From DATHWB01 sp040902855 (GTDB lineage Bacteria; Actinomycetota; Acidimicrobiia; Spongiisociales; ZC4RG35), in NCBI GenBank assembly GCA_040902855.1, contig JBBDWN010000041.1, forward strand, positions 1 to 6,414: a stretch of 6,414 nt of DNA, in the 5' to 3' direction. Positions within the stretch are counted from its first letter, which is position 1, and every line of letters begins with the position of its first letter. The notes beneath the pieces were generated by a model. It did not search any database and was not told the origin of the DNA. It saw nothing but the letters and a program-made list of their open reading frames with translations. Of this stretch, positions 1 to 6,214 are shown in pieces. The position numbers and the translations under genes were made by a program.

Positions 1-89
1 ACGACCAGCAGCATGAAAGCGTTCAGTAGTGGTGGCAGGACCGCCAGTTCGGTCGAGACCGCTCCACGTTGGCGGCCGGGAGGGTTCAT
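1..89 (-). CDS. Second TadE-like pseudopilin, N-terminus only (cut by window edge)
   Basis: ATG at 89-87 overlaps the tadE stop (ATGA), with CGGAG (102-98) 8 nt upstream. Only 29 codons are inside the window, which is why it is easily overlooked. The translation starts MNPPGRQRGAVSTELAVLPP: a short basic leader, a cleavage site G9|A10, Glu14 at mature +5, and a hydrophobic helix that runs on to the edge. This is the same layout as the preceding TadE, so it is a second TadE-type (TadE, TadF or TadG-like) pseudopilin. Which subtype cannot be told without the C-terminus. Confidence 0.85.
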   Translation of the reverse strand, partial: MNPPGRQRGAVSTELAVLPPLLNAFMLLV

Positions 90-472
90 CGCTGCGGCTC
101 CGGGATGAACCGTTCGACCGGCCCTGCCGCCTCGGCGGTTACCTGCCAGTCGAATCCGGGTAGGAGGCGGGGAGCCCGGCCGGTCACTTGGACGGTGACG
201 GTGTCGACGGTGCGGGTGATGCTCACTTCGGCTTCGGTGAGGTTGCCGGCTGATTCGAGGAACCATCCGGCGGCCCGGATTCCGTCTTCTTCGGTCCCCT
301 CGGCGACTTGGGCGGCGTCAACCGCCTCTCGGGCTGCGGCGTGGGCGACTTGGTGGGCGTGCCACCACAGTCCGATCTGGAACGGGACGAGGACGAGCGC
401 GATCAACACCGGCATGACCACCGCCAGCTCAGTGGAGGTCAGCCCTTCGTCTCCTCGTCGGGTCGGGTCCAT
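86..472 (-). CDS. tadE: TadE-like pseudopilin
   Basis: 128 aa from ATG 472, 20 nt after the small prepilin stop. A GTG at 478 is a possible alternative start; neither has a strong Shine-Dalgarno site, so translation may depend on ribosomes finishing the upstream gene. The start has a short basic leader MDPTRRGDEG, a cleavage site G10|L11, and LTSTELAVVMPVLIALVLVP with Glu15 at mature +5, then the TadE-typical FQIGLWWHAHQVAHAAAREA (31-50), where a Trp/His stretch leads into an amphipathic helix. The C-terminal half (about 80-118) is predicted beta-rich (VSITRTVDTVTVQVTGRAP). TadE proteins are minor pseudopilins needed for Tad pilus formation. The TGA overlaps the next ATG by 4 nt. The open frame continues upstream to 748 but that part is Arg-rich shadow sequence. 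Confidence 0.9.
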   Translation of the reverse strand: MDPTRRGDEGLTSTELAVVMPVLIALVLVPFQIGLWWHAHQVAHAAAREAVDAAQVAEGTEEDGIRAAGWFLESAGNLTEAEVSITRTVDTVTVQVTGRAPRLLPGFDWQVTAEAAGPVERFIPEPQR

Positions 473-492
473 CGTCACGTCGGTCTGCCGGA

Positions 493-711
493 TCAGGGGC
501 TGGGTGGGGCGACGTTGTCGGGGATTGCTTCGGCGTTGGATCGCATCTTGGCGATGAGGATCAGTCCGGCGGCGACGGCGATGGCGACCAGCACGCCGGT
601 GAGGACGGCGGCCTCGGTTGACATCGCTCCTCGCTCGTCGCGGAGGTGGACGCCGAGTCGGTTGAGACCGAACTCGATGAGGAGGCGGGTGTAGTCGATG
701 TATGCGGTCAT
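493..711 (-). CDS. Small Flp-like prepilin, probable major pilin
   Basis: 72 aa from ATG 711. The N-terminal 28 residues are a leader ending in HLRDERG, followed by a prepilin peptidase site G28|A29 and the mature start AMSTEAAVLTGVLVAIAVAA with Glu33 at mature position +5. The hydrophobic helix covers about 35-54, then comes a short polar tail (AKMRSNAEAIPDN) ending in a Pro-rich stretch. Size, charge pattern and position fit Flp-type pilins: processed by a TadV-type peptidase, taken up by the TadA/B/C machine and polymerised through the helix. Classical Flp pilins have Glu-Tyr at +5/+6; here the pair is Glu-Ala, so this is a divergent Flp or a pseudopilin-like form. It follows the spacer after tadC and precedes tadE by 20 nt. 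It is the best candidate for the fibre subunit because it is the shortest and simplest of the three prepilins; that ranking is inference. Confidence 0.8.
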   Translation of the reverse strand: MTAYIDYTRLLIEFGLNRLGVHLRDERGAMSTEAAVLTGVLVAIAVAAGLILIAKMRSNAEAIPDNVAPPSP

Positions 712-778
712 GACGGTTGTTCCTTTCACTGACGGGTCGTCGGGTCACGATGACTGGGTTGGGTTGGGGTGTTTGGGG
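712..778. other. Spacer before the prepilin gene: G-rich (+) / C-rich (-) element
   Basis: This is the only gap over 20 nt between genes. The plus strand at 756-778 has four G-runs of 3, 3, 4 and 4 bases separated by TT, TT and TGTTT, which fits the standard G-quadruplex pattern (G3+ with loops of 1-7). The RNA made from the operon therefore carries C-rich, G-poor, unstructured sequence right after the tadC stop. Next comes a tandem pair of near-identical 8-mers, GACCCGAC and GACCCGTC. No convincing -35/-10 promoter, and no hairpin with a U-run, is visible. The element could be a regulatory or RNA-processing site, or have no function. Confidence 0.45.
721..726 (-). promoter_or_regulatory. Ribosome binding site AAAGGA that sets the prepilin start
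   Basis: AAAGGA lies 9 nt before ATG 711. An upstream in-frame GTG at 729 would place this site inside the coding region and has no site of its own, so ATG 711 is the better start of the small prepilin. Confidence 0.6.
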
Positions 779-1693
779 TCATGGGCCGGTCCCGGGGGTG
801 GAGATGGCTTCGACGACACCGAAGCCGATGAAGAGGATCATTCCGACGACGAGAGTGACGACTGGTAGCAGCATCTTCTCGGTGGCGGATTCGGCTTGGG
901 CTTCGATGGCGGCGGTCTGACTGGACCGCATCGAGTCGGCCTTGGCGGCGAGGGACGCCCGGATGCGGGCTCCCTGGTCACCGGCGAGGTGGGCTGCTGC
1001 CGCCAATTCTCGGAGTTCGTCGACACCGAGTTCTTCTCCCAGCTCGTCGAAGACGTCCCAGGGGGTGCGGTTGGTGAGACGTGCCCGGCGGAGGGCGCTT
1101 CGGATCTCGGTGAACGCCCATCCGTCGCCGAGGTCGGCGGCGGTGTGTAACGCCGTTTCGAGTCCGCCACCACCGGCGAGGATGATGGTGACCAGATCCA
1201 GATAGGCCGACAGGCTGTGACGGAAGTCCCGGCGGCGACGTTCGATCCGTTCTGTCAGGCCGAGGTCGGGATACATGAAACCGGCCAGCCCGAAGGCGAC
1301 TGCCAGGGTCACGGTCCAGCCGGCGCTGATGTTCACTCCGCCCACTGCCGCCACGACGGTGAAGACGACCGGGATCCCGGATCCGGCTGCGCCTGTGACC
1401 AGTTTCTCATAGGCGTGGGCCTCGATTGTCTTGTCGAGTGTCCGAAGGCGACGCCGGAGCTGGCCGACGTCTACCAGTCCGGTGGCCTCGAGGATCCGGA
1501 CAACCACCATGCCTGCTCGTTCGGTGACCCGCCCTGGACTCAGCTGTCCGGTGTCGGTGATGGCATAGCGTGGGCGTCTCAGGTCGGCGAGGGCGATGTG
1601 GAGGGCCACCGGTGGAGGGAACAACGCCCGGCCGATGAGGAACAGCCCGAACCCGACGCCGGCGCCGGTGGCGATGACTGCCAGCAGTGTCAT
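779..1693 (-). CDS. tadC: TadC-like membrane platform protein (T2SSF/GspF family)
   Basis: 304 aa from ATG 1693, within the ATGA overlap with tadB and with AGGAG (1706-1702) 8 nt upstream. The frame stays open to 2743, but the extension is Arg/Pro-rich shadow of tadB and tadA; the hydrophobic start MTLLAVIATGAGVGFGLFLI is the real N-terminus. Membrane spans are at about 2-21, 102-120, 124-143 and 274-293. The T2SSF domain covers about 155-270, including FRHSLSAYLDLVTIILAGGG (157-176), which is typical of TadC, and the LAAAAHLAGDQGARIRASLA helix region (230-249). It is the partner of TadB in the inner-membrane platform. It ends 67 nt before the small prepilin gene, the only sizeable spacer in the window, so this is where pilin expression could be uncoupled from that of the machine. 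Confidence 0.94.
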   Translation of the reverse strand: MTLLAVIATGAGVGFGLFLIGRALFPPPVALHIALADLRRPRYAITDTGQLSPGRVTERAGMVVVRILEATGLVDVGQLRRRLRTLDKTIEAHAYEKLVTGAAGSGIPVVFTVVAAVGGVNISAGWTVTLAVAFGLAGFMYPDLGLTERIERRRRDFRHSLSAYLDLVTIILAGGGGLETALHTAADLGDGWAFTEIRSALRRARLTNRTPWDVFDELGEELGVDELRELAAAAHLAGDQGARIRASLAAKADSMRSSQTAAIEAQAESATEKMLLPVVTLVVGMILFIGFGVVEAISTPGTGP

Positions 1694-2550
1694 TGCCACT
1701 GCTCCTGGCGTGAGGTGTGACGCAGCCTGAACCGTTGGGGTGTTTCGAGTTGGCCGTAGTGACGAAGCATCACCCCCGCACCGAAGAACACTGCGGTCAC
1801 GACCACCAGCCAGCCTTGACCGGCGGCGGTGTCGTAGGGCTCGAGCAGGTGACCGGCGAAGAGGTACAAGAAGATGACGGTGGCGGTGGTGGTGGCCACT
1901 GCGATGCGGGCCGAAGTACGGATCCGGGCCCGGCCGATTTCGATGCGGGTCCGCATGCGGACGTCGCCTCGGATCGCTTCGGCCAGCCGGGCCAACAACC
2001 CGCCGAGGTCGCGTGCTTCCAGTCGGGCGGCGGCGGCGAGAGCGGCCACGACCAGGTCGGCGGATGAGTGGTTGAGGTCGGTGGCGAGATCGTCCAGGGC
2101 GGCTTCGAGCGGCTGGTGGCGCAGCCTGTGAGCGAAGGATTGGAGGTGGGGTCGGATCGCGGAGGGTGCGACCGCCGCGGTTTGGATGAGTGACTCCTCC
2201 AAACCGGACGCTCCGGCCATGGTGTCGCGGATCATGTCCGCCCAGGAGGCGATGGCGTCGGCGGTTGCCGTGTCCTGGGCCCGTCGGGCGCTGCCCCCGA
2301 CCGCGGACGGTCCGACAAGTACACCGAGGGCGGTTCCGAGTCCGGCCACCGGCCAACCGGTCACAACACCCACCCCGACACCGGCCACGATCGATCCGGC
2401 CAGCCAGACGGCAGCCCGTTCCGCCGGTACCGCCGACGGAACCAGACGACGGGCCTCGGGGACGACCCGGACGCCCCGCCAGGCGGTGATCGCCAACCAC
2501 ACACCGAAACCAGCTCCAGCTCCGGCTGCGGCGACGAGAAGGATCCGCAT
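1690..2550 (-). CDS. tadB: TadB-like membrane platform protein (T2SSF/GspF family)
   Basis: 286 aa from ATG 2550, 2 nt after the tadA stop. A GGAG lies 11 nt upstream; an in-frame GTG at 2562, inside the end of tadA, is an alternative start. The protein has an N-terminal span (2-23), a second hydrophobic region (47-81), a cytoplasmic T2SSF domain (about 96-212, with ADAIASWADMIRDTMAGASG-type helices at 98-115) and two C-terminal spans (about 214-232 and 247-263). This order, TM-TM-cytoplasmic domain-TM-TM, is that of TadB. It would form the inner-membrane platform together with TadC and couple TadA ATP hydrolysis to pilin extraction. Its stop overlaps the tadC start by 4 nt (ATGA), indicating coupled translation and matched stoichiometry. 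An open frame continues upstream of 2550 but is Arg/Pro-rich shadow sequence of tadA. Confidence 0.93.
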   Translation of the reverse strand: MRILLVAAAGAGAGFGVWLAITAWRGVRVVPEARRLVPSAVPAERAAVWLAGSIVAGVGVGVVTGWPVAGLGTALGVLVGPSAVGGSARRAQDTATADAIASWADMIRDTMAGASGLEESLIQTAAVAPSAIRPHLQSFAHRLRHQPLEAALDDLATDLNHSSADLVVAALAAAARLEARDLGGLLARLAEAIRGDVRMRTRIEIGRARIRTSARIAVATTTATVIFLYLFAGHLLEPYDTAAGQGWLVVVTAVFFGAGVMLRHYGQLETPQRFRLRHTSRQEQWQ

Positions 2551-2552
2551 TC

Positions 2553-3854
2553 CTACCGCCACTCCGTCGGGCCAACCAGAACGCTGGCGTCGAATCCGGC
2601 GGCGACGAGGCGGGCGAGGGTGTCGTTGCGGATGGTGGGACCCGGCGCCGGTACCGCAGGACCGCTGGCCGCCGGCCGGTAGATCTCGTTGGTGGCGATC
2701 TGGCGTTCTTCTGCTTCCAGCACCTCCCGTACCGAGGTGACACGGCGCATGTCGTCGACCCAGCCGAGATGGACGATCAGGTCGACGGCGTTGGCGATCC
2801 ACTTGTTCGATGTTTCCTCATCCAGGCCCGCCTCGGCGGTGTACATGCCCAACCGGACGATCGCCCCCTTGGAAGAGTCGGCGTGGATCGAGGACATCGA
2901 CCCGTCGTTGCCCTGCGACATGGCCCGCAGCATGTCAACCACCTCCACCCCCCGGATCTCACCGACGATCACCCGGTCAGGGTTCTGGCGGAGCGTCGCC
3001 CGCACACAGTCCGCCAGCGACGCCTCCCCCCGCCCTTCGATGTTGGCGCCCCGCCGCTCCCACATCACCTGATCGGGATGAAGATCAACGAAGCGGTCCA
3101 GGCCGATCTCGAGGTTGTCCTCCACGGTGATCACCCGCTCATCGGCGGGGACTTCGTTGAGTAGGCATCGCAGCATCGTCGTCTTGCCGGTGTTGGTCCC
3201 GCCGGCGACGATCAGGTTCAGCTTGGCCCGCACCGCCGCCGCCAGGAACGCCGCCAGGCCTTCGTCGATCACCGCCAGCTCGACCAGATGCTTCAGCCGG
3301 TAGATACCGAAGTCGTGACGGCGGATGGTGATCGCCGGCCGTCCGGTCAGACCCATCACGGCGTGAAGCCGTTCGCCGCCCGGAAGTTGGAGGTGAAGCT
3401 CCCAGGACACGTGATCCCACCGTTTCTCGGCCCGACCGACCCGACGTGCCGCGGTGGCGACCATGTCGATCAACCCCCGGTCCGAGTCCGCCGCCGGCTC
3501 GCCCCGCACCTTGGTGCCGTCCCGGTAGACCAGCCACACGTTGTCATAACCGTTGACATGGATGTTCGAGATGTCAGGGTCGTCGATGTAGGGCTGGAGA
3601 CGGCCCAGCCCGTGGACCCGGTCAAAGACCGCCTCGGCCAGTTCCGACTCGACCACCGCGTCGAGCGGGGTCTGACCGGTCCGGTAGGCCTCCTCGGCGA
3701 GATGCGCCAACTCTGTGGAAATCAGGGAACGGGTCAACGCCCGTTCGTCGTCCGGGCTCAGCGGGTCATCCCCGTCGACGGTGCGGAGATGCTCAGACAG
3801 CTTCTCGGCCACCGTCCGATGCAGCCGGCCCCGGAGGTCGACTTCGCCGCTCAC
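2553..3854 (-). CDS. tadA: TadA/CpaF type II/IV secretion ATPase, motor of the Tad pilus
   Basis: 433 aa, GTG start at 3854 inside a GTGA overlap, preceded by GGGGAG (3868-3863) with 8-nt spacing. This protein forms the hexameric ATPase at the cytoplasmic face of the TadB/TadC platform and powers pilin polymerisation. The N-terminal domain (about 1-185) holds the family stretch LGRLQPYIDDPDISNIHVNG (83-102) and the Arg-rich VMGLTGRPAITIRRH (166-180). The ATPase core has Walker A GGTNTGKTT (218-226, Lys224), the Asp box ITVEDNLEI (242-250), Walker B RVIVGEIRG (294-302, Glu299) and the His box GNDGSMSSIHADS (315-327, His324). All catalytic elements are present. The P-loop reads TNTGK where TGSGK is more usual. 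Length is normal for actinobacterial members, with about 40 residues of C-terminal extension after position 392. It ends with TAG 2 nt before the tadB ATG. Identification is secure. Confidence 0.97.
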   Translation of the reverse strand: MSGEVDLRGRLHRTVAEKLSEHLRTVDGDDPLSPDDERALTRSLISTELAHLAEEAYRTGQTPLDAVVESELAEAVFDRVHGLGRLQPYIDDPDISNIHVNGYDNVWLVYRDGTKVRGEPAADSDRGLIDMVATAARRVGRAEKRWDHVSWELHLQLPGGERLHAVMGLTGRPAITIRRHDFGIYRLKHLVELAVIDEGLAAFLAAAVRAKLNLIVAGGTNTGKTTMLRCLLNEVPADERVITVEDNLEIGLDRFVDLHPDQVMWERRGANIEGRGEASLADCVRATLRQNPDRVIVGEIRGVEVVDMLRAMSQGNDGSMSSIHADSSKGAIVRLGMYTAEAGLDEETSNKWIANAVDLIVHLGWVDDMRRVTSVREVLEAEERQIATNEIYRPAASGPAVPAPGPTIRNDTLARLVAAGFDASVLVGPTEWR

Positions 3855-4639
3855 GAGCCCGTCTCCCCAACAAACGACACCCGACCCGCACCCGCCGAAC
3901 CCACGTCGACGCCAACCTCCGGCGTGGGGTCTGGTGTGGGGGCGAGCTCGGCTGCGAGGGTGGCGGCGGACCGGACCAACGGGGTACGCCGCAGGTCACG
4001 CACCGCCCCGTGGAGGCCGGTCAACACTGCTGCGGTCCGAGGATCCCAGGCGATCACCCCGGCCACGTCGACATCCAACGTGGCCGCCACCTCGCCCGGT
4101 CCGTAAGGGTGGTCGCCCACCAACAACAACCCGGACCGAACCCCGCCGGTGGTGAGGGCTGTCGATCGGGCGGCCGCAGGTCGAAGCTGATCGATGCTCG
4201 GGCGAGTCACCACCAGCACCAGGTCGGCGGCCGTCATCGCTGTCAACATCGCCGAACCGGGTGCGATCCGCCCGCAGTCGACAATCACATCAACCTCGGC
4301 CTGTGCCACCGCCCATTCCGCCAGGATCCGAGCGAGATCACGTAACACGGCATGGGCCTCTTCCGCTGTTGGGGGTCCGATCAGGACCGGGATCCCGCCG
4401 GGGAGCTGCTGGGTGTGTTGCCAGACCACTTCGTCGTCGAGTCCGCGTCTGGCGATTGCGGCAAGCGATGACAATCCAGGGCTGTCACCTAGGCGGTAAC
4501 GGGCGGCGATCACACCACCAAACGGATCCGCCTCCACCAGCAGGCAACGGCGGTGCTCAGGCCAGGTGGCGGCGATCGCCAGCGCGGTGGTGGTCGCCCC
4601 CGGAGATCCGTGAGCAGAGCCCAGACAGATCAGGCTCAC
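3851..4639 (-). CDS. MinD/ParA-like protein of the CpaE/TadZ group, degenerate P-loop
   Basis: 262 aa, GTG start at 4639 overlapping the preceding TGA (GTGA), with AGGGGA just upstream. The fold is that of MinD/ParA ATPases: strand 1 plus P-loop region SLICLGSAHGSPGATTTALA (2-21), then LLVEADPFGG (33-42), then a Walker B-like VDVIVDCGRI (116-125) and VLVVTRP (141-147). The usual KGGxGKTT is replaced by HGSPGATT, so both the signature lysine and the nucleotide-binding lysine are missing. Similar 'GSPG-x-TTT' loops occur in actinobacterial tad loci, and TadZ proteins with atypical Walker A boxes are known, so this is not simple decay. The last 30 residues are a Pro/Gly-rich, probably disordered tail. 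CpaE/TadZ proteins position the pilus machine, usually at a pole or focus. The gene sits directly before tadA with a 4-nt overlap, which fits that role. ATPase activity is doubtful. Confidence 0.85.
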   Translation of the reverse strand: MSLICLGSAHGSPGATTTALAIAATWPEHRRCLLVEADPFGGVIAARYRLGDSPGLSSLAAIARRGLDDEVVWQHTQQLPGGIPVLIGPPTAEEAHAVLRDLARILAEWAVAQAEVDVIVDCGRIAPGSAMLTAMTAADLVLVVTRPSIDQLRPAAARSTALTTGGVRSGLLLVGDHPYGPGEVAATLDVDVAGVIAWDPRTAAVLTGLHGAVRDLRRTPLVRSAATLAAELAPTPDPTPEVGVDVGSAGAGRVSFVGETGS

Positions 4640-5319
4640 GGGGTTTCCCCTGTCACCAGCACCAGCCGCACCCTGTCCCCAGCTGCTGCTCCCGCCACCT
4701 CGGTGGCCGCCTCAGAAGACATCAGCAGCGACACGAACCGGTCACCCTGGGTGCCCAGGTCTGTGATGTCGAACACCTCAGCCGCCAGGACCACCACCTC
4801 GGGGTCGGCGTCTGGGTCAGACGATCCGCGACCGGTCACGACCACGTTGACGATGTCGCCTGGCGCCAACAGCGGAGTCGGATATTCGCCCGGCGACAGG
4901 GCCAAGCCGACCACACCCTCCCCGGTGTCGAGGAGGCTGCGTGACACGAAATGGGCGGAAGTCAGGATCGTCCCCGCCTCGAGGTCGGCCACCGCCGTCA
5001 ACCCCACCAGTCCGGTCATGGCGTCAGGACCCAGAGTGGCTACCGGGTCGTCGGTCGCCACGTACACCAACATCAGATCACCCGGAACGATCACCTGACC
5101 ACGCTCCACCGGGCTGGCCAGGGCGAGCACCGGTTCTCTGCCAGCAGCCCGGGAGAACAACACCACTGCCGTCAACGCGCTCACCGCCACCAAGAACACT
5201 GCGATCAGCAGCTGGGATACCTGGACCTTGCGGTGTGGTGGTTCCAACCGCAACGAGCCGACCGGTTGGCCGTTACCGGCCGGGCTGGCTCGCCTCGTCG
5301 AAGTCGTCGTCCGCTCCAT
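4636..5319 (-). CDS. cpaB: CpaB/RcpC-like SAF-domain pilus assembly protein
   Basis: 227 aa from ATG 5319, with GGGAGG at 5330-5325 overlapping the end of the preceding gene. Residues 1-33 are a basic cytoplasmic tail. Residues 36-56 (LLIAVFLVAVSALTAVVLF) form one membrane span, so the rest is outside the membrane. Residues 64-125 fit a SAF domain (VLALASPVERGQVIVPGDLM, then V-x-DLEAGTILTSAHFV). Residues 136-225 fit the RcpC/CpaB C-terminal region (VVGLALSPGEYPTPLLAPGD ... FVSLLMSSEAATEVAGAA). In diderms CpaB/RcpC works with the outer-membrane secretin. Here no secretin gene is seen, so it more likely acts at the outer face of the cytoplasmic membrane or in the wall. It lies between the secreted protein gene and the CpaE-like gene, overlapping the latter by 4 nt (GTGA). 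The SAF family assignment is good; its exact task in this pilus is inferred. Confidence 0.85.
   Translation of the reverse strand: MERTTTSTRRASPAGNGQPVGSLRLEPPHRKVQVSQLLIAVFLVAVSALTAVVLFSRAAGREPVLALASPVERGQVIVPGDLMLVYVATDDPVATLGPDAMTGLVGLTAVADLEAGTILTSAHFVSRSLLDTGEGVVGLALSPGEYPTPLLAPGDIVNVVVTGRGSSDPDADPEVVVLAAEVFDITDLGTQGDRFVSLLMSSEAATEVAGAAAGDRVRLVLVTGETP
4640..4650 (-). promoter_or_regulatory. Perfect GGGG-AAA-CCCC hairpin over the ribosome site of the CpaE-like gene
   Basis: In the transcript a 4-bp G:C stem with an AAA loop ends directly at the GUG start (4639). The G side contributes most of the AGGGGA Shine-Dalgarno sequence, so the site would be closed unless a ribosome finishing the CpaB-like gene opens it. 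This suggests strict translational coupling across the GTGA overlap. The stem is short and lies within coding sequence, so chance is possible. Confidence 0.4.
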
Positions 5320-5320
5320 T

Positions 5321-6214
5321 TCAGCCTCCCGTCTCCACCGCTTGGATCTCGGCGACTGCCACCCCGAAAGAAGTCGACAGATCGACAGTGCCGAACACCC
5401 CCTGGTAGACGTCGTTGATCCACCACTCGAACTCCCATGTGACCGTCACCGACGCCTCAAACTGGCCTTCCGGTTCGCTGTACGAGGACGACAAGTACGT
5501 GTACTTGCAGTCGGTGTCGTCATCCGACGCGCCCGACGTCCACGCCACACCCGGCCCCAAACACGTCACCCCGCCCCCATCGCCCATCACCCAACGGGCA
5601 TGGGTCGGAGTCGCCCGAACCGTCACCGTCGTCAACCCCCGAGACTCTGACACCTCGATCGGCTCCCAACTCGCCGGATCAAGCCACAGCCAGGTCACGA
5701 CATGAACAAACGTCTCGCGAGCCAGCGGAGGACTCGTCTCCGGAACCGGCAGAGGAGGCTCCAGACGAGCAGCCGCCACATCACGGATCACCTCAGGAGG
5801 AACAGGCGGACTCACCTCCACCGCGAACTCACGGGAATGAACCGGTTCCCCATTCCGCCAACAAGTCACGTTCCACCACCAGTACTCCCCCGTCGGATCG
5901 AAACCAAGATGCTCAACATCCTGAGGACTCAGAATGCCGGTCGGATAGAACTCCACCTCGTCGCCCTCCTGATACTCCCCCACCGCCGAAGCGCAATAGA
6001 CGTCCCACGTCTCATGAACCGTCCACGTGCCCCGCTCCCCAGGCGTCCGACCATGACACTCAGCAACCACATCGCCGCCGCGGTCATCAATTTGTCCTCC
6101 ACCCGAGCAGTGATTCGCAGACGCAGGCGCGGCTTGCATCATCACCACAGCAGACATGGCGATGGCGAGACTCAGACGGACGGAAGTCCGCGATCTGTGG
6201 GTGCGAACTCGCAT
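5321..6214 (-). CDS. Secreted Cys/Trp-rich protein with PKD-like C-terminal region
   Basis: 297 aa from ATG 6214. I chose this start because an AGGTGG site (6227-6222) lies 7 nt upstream and because the protein then begins with a clean signal peptide: basic residues (MRVRTHRSRTSVR), a hydrophobic core, and a probable cut after APASA (residue 33). An in-frame ATG at 6253 would add 13 residues but has poor spacing to a ribosome site. The mature part has six cysteines (36, 53, 74, 118, 218, 236) and many tryptophans (e.g. EYWWWNVTCW near 110-119). A proline-rich linker lies around 136-164. The C-terminal third, with ARW-x-MGDGG (206-214), Cys218, Cys236-KYTY and a final run of beta strands, looks like PKD-type beta-sandwich domains of actinobacterial tad loci. 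No transmembrane anchor or LPXTG motif is visible after the signal. It ends 1 nt before the CpaB-like gene. It is probably an exported, disulfide-stabilised accessory of the pilus; the exact role is unknown. Confidence 0.85.
   Translation of the reverse strand: MRVRTHRSRTSVRLSLAIAMSAVVMMQAAPASANHCSGGGQIDDRGGDVVAECHGRTPGERGTWTVHETWDVYCASAVGEYQEGDEVEFYPTGILSPQDVEHLGFDPTGEYWWWNVTCWRNGEPVHSREFAVEVSPPVPPEVIRDVAAARLEPPLPVPETSPPLARETFVHVVTWLWLDPASWEPIEVSESRGLTTVTVRATPTHARWVMGDGGGVTCLGPGVAWTSGASDDDTDCKYTYLSSSYSEPEGQFEASVTVTWEFEWWINDVYQGVFGTVDLSTSFGVAVAEIQAVETGG

Noticed and set aside
473..748. Upstream extension of the tadE frame to 748
   Set aside because: Consists of Arg/His/Pro-rich shadow sequence over the small prepilin gene; the prepilin leader begins at 472.
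712..778. Promoter or intrinsic terminator in the tadC-prepilin spacer
   Set aside because: No convincing -35/-10 pair and no stable hairpin followed by a U-run could be found; the short repeats and GC runs do not form one.
1694..2743. Upstream extension of the tadC frame, giving a 654-aa open frame
   Set aside because: The extension is almost all Arg/Pro/Thr/Ser and overlaps tadB in another frame. The TadC protein starts at 1693 with a clear ribosome site and a membrane span.
3288..4106. 272-aa open frame on the plus strand
   Set aside because: It lies antisense to tadA and the CpaE-like gene, has low-complexity Pro/Arg/Val composition and no recognisable domain; it is a product of high-GC codon bias.
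4261..4944. 227-aa open frame on the plus strand
   Set aside because: Antisense to the CpaE-like and CpaB-like genes; the translation is rich in Arg, Pro, Gly and Ser without domain structure.
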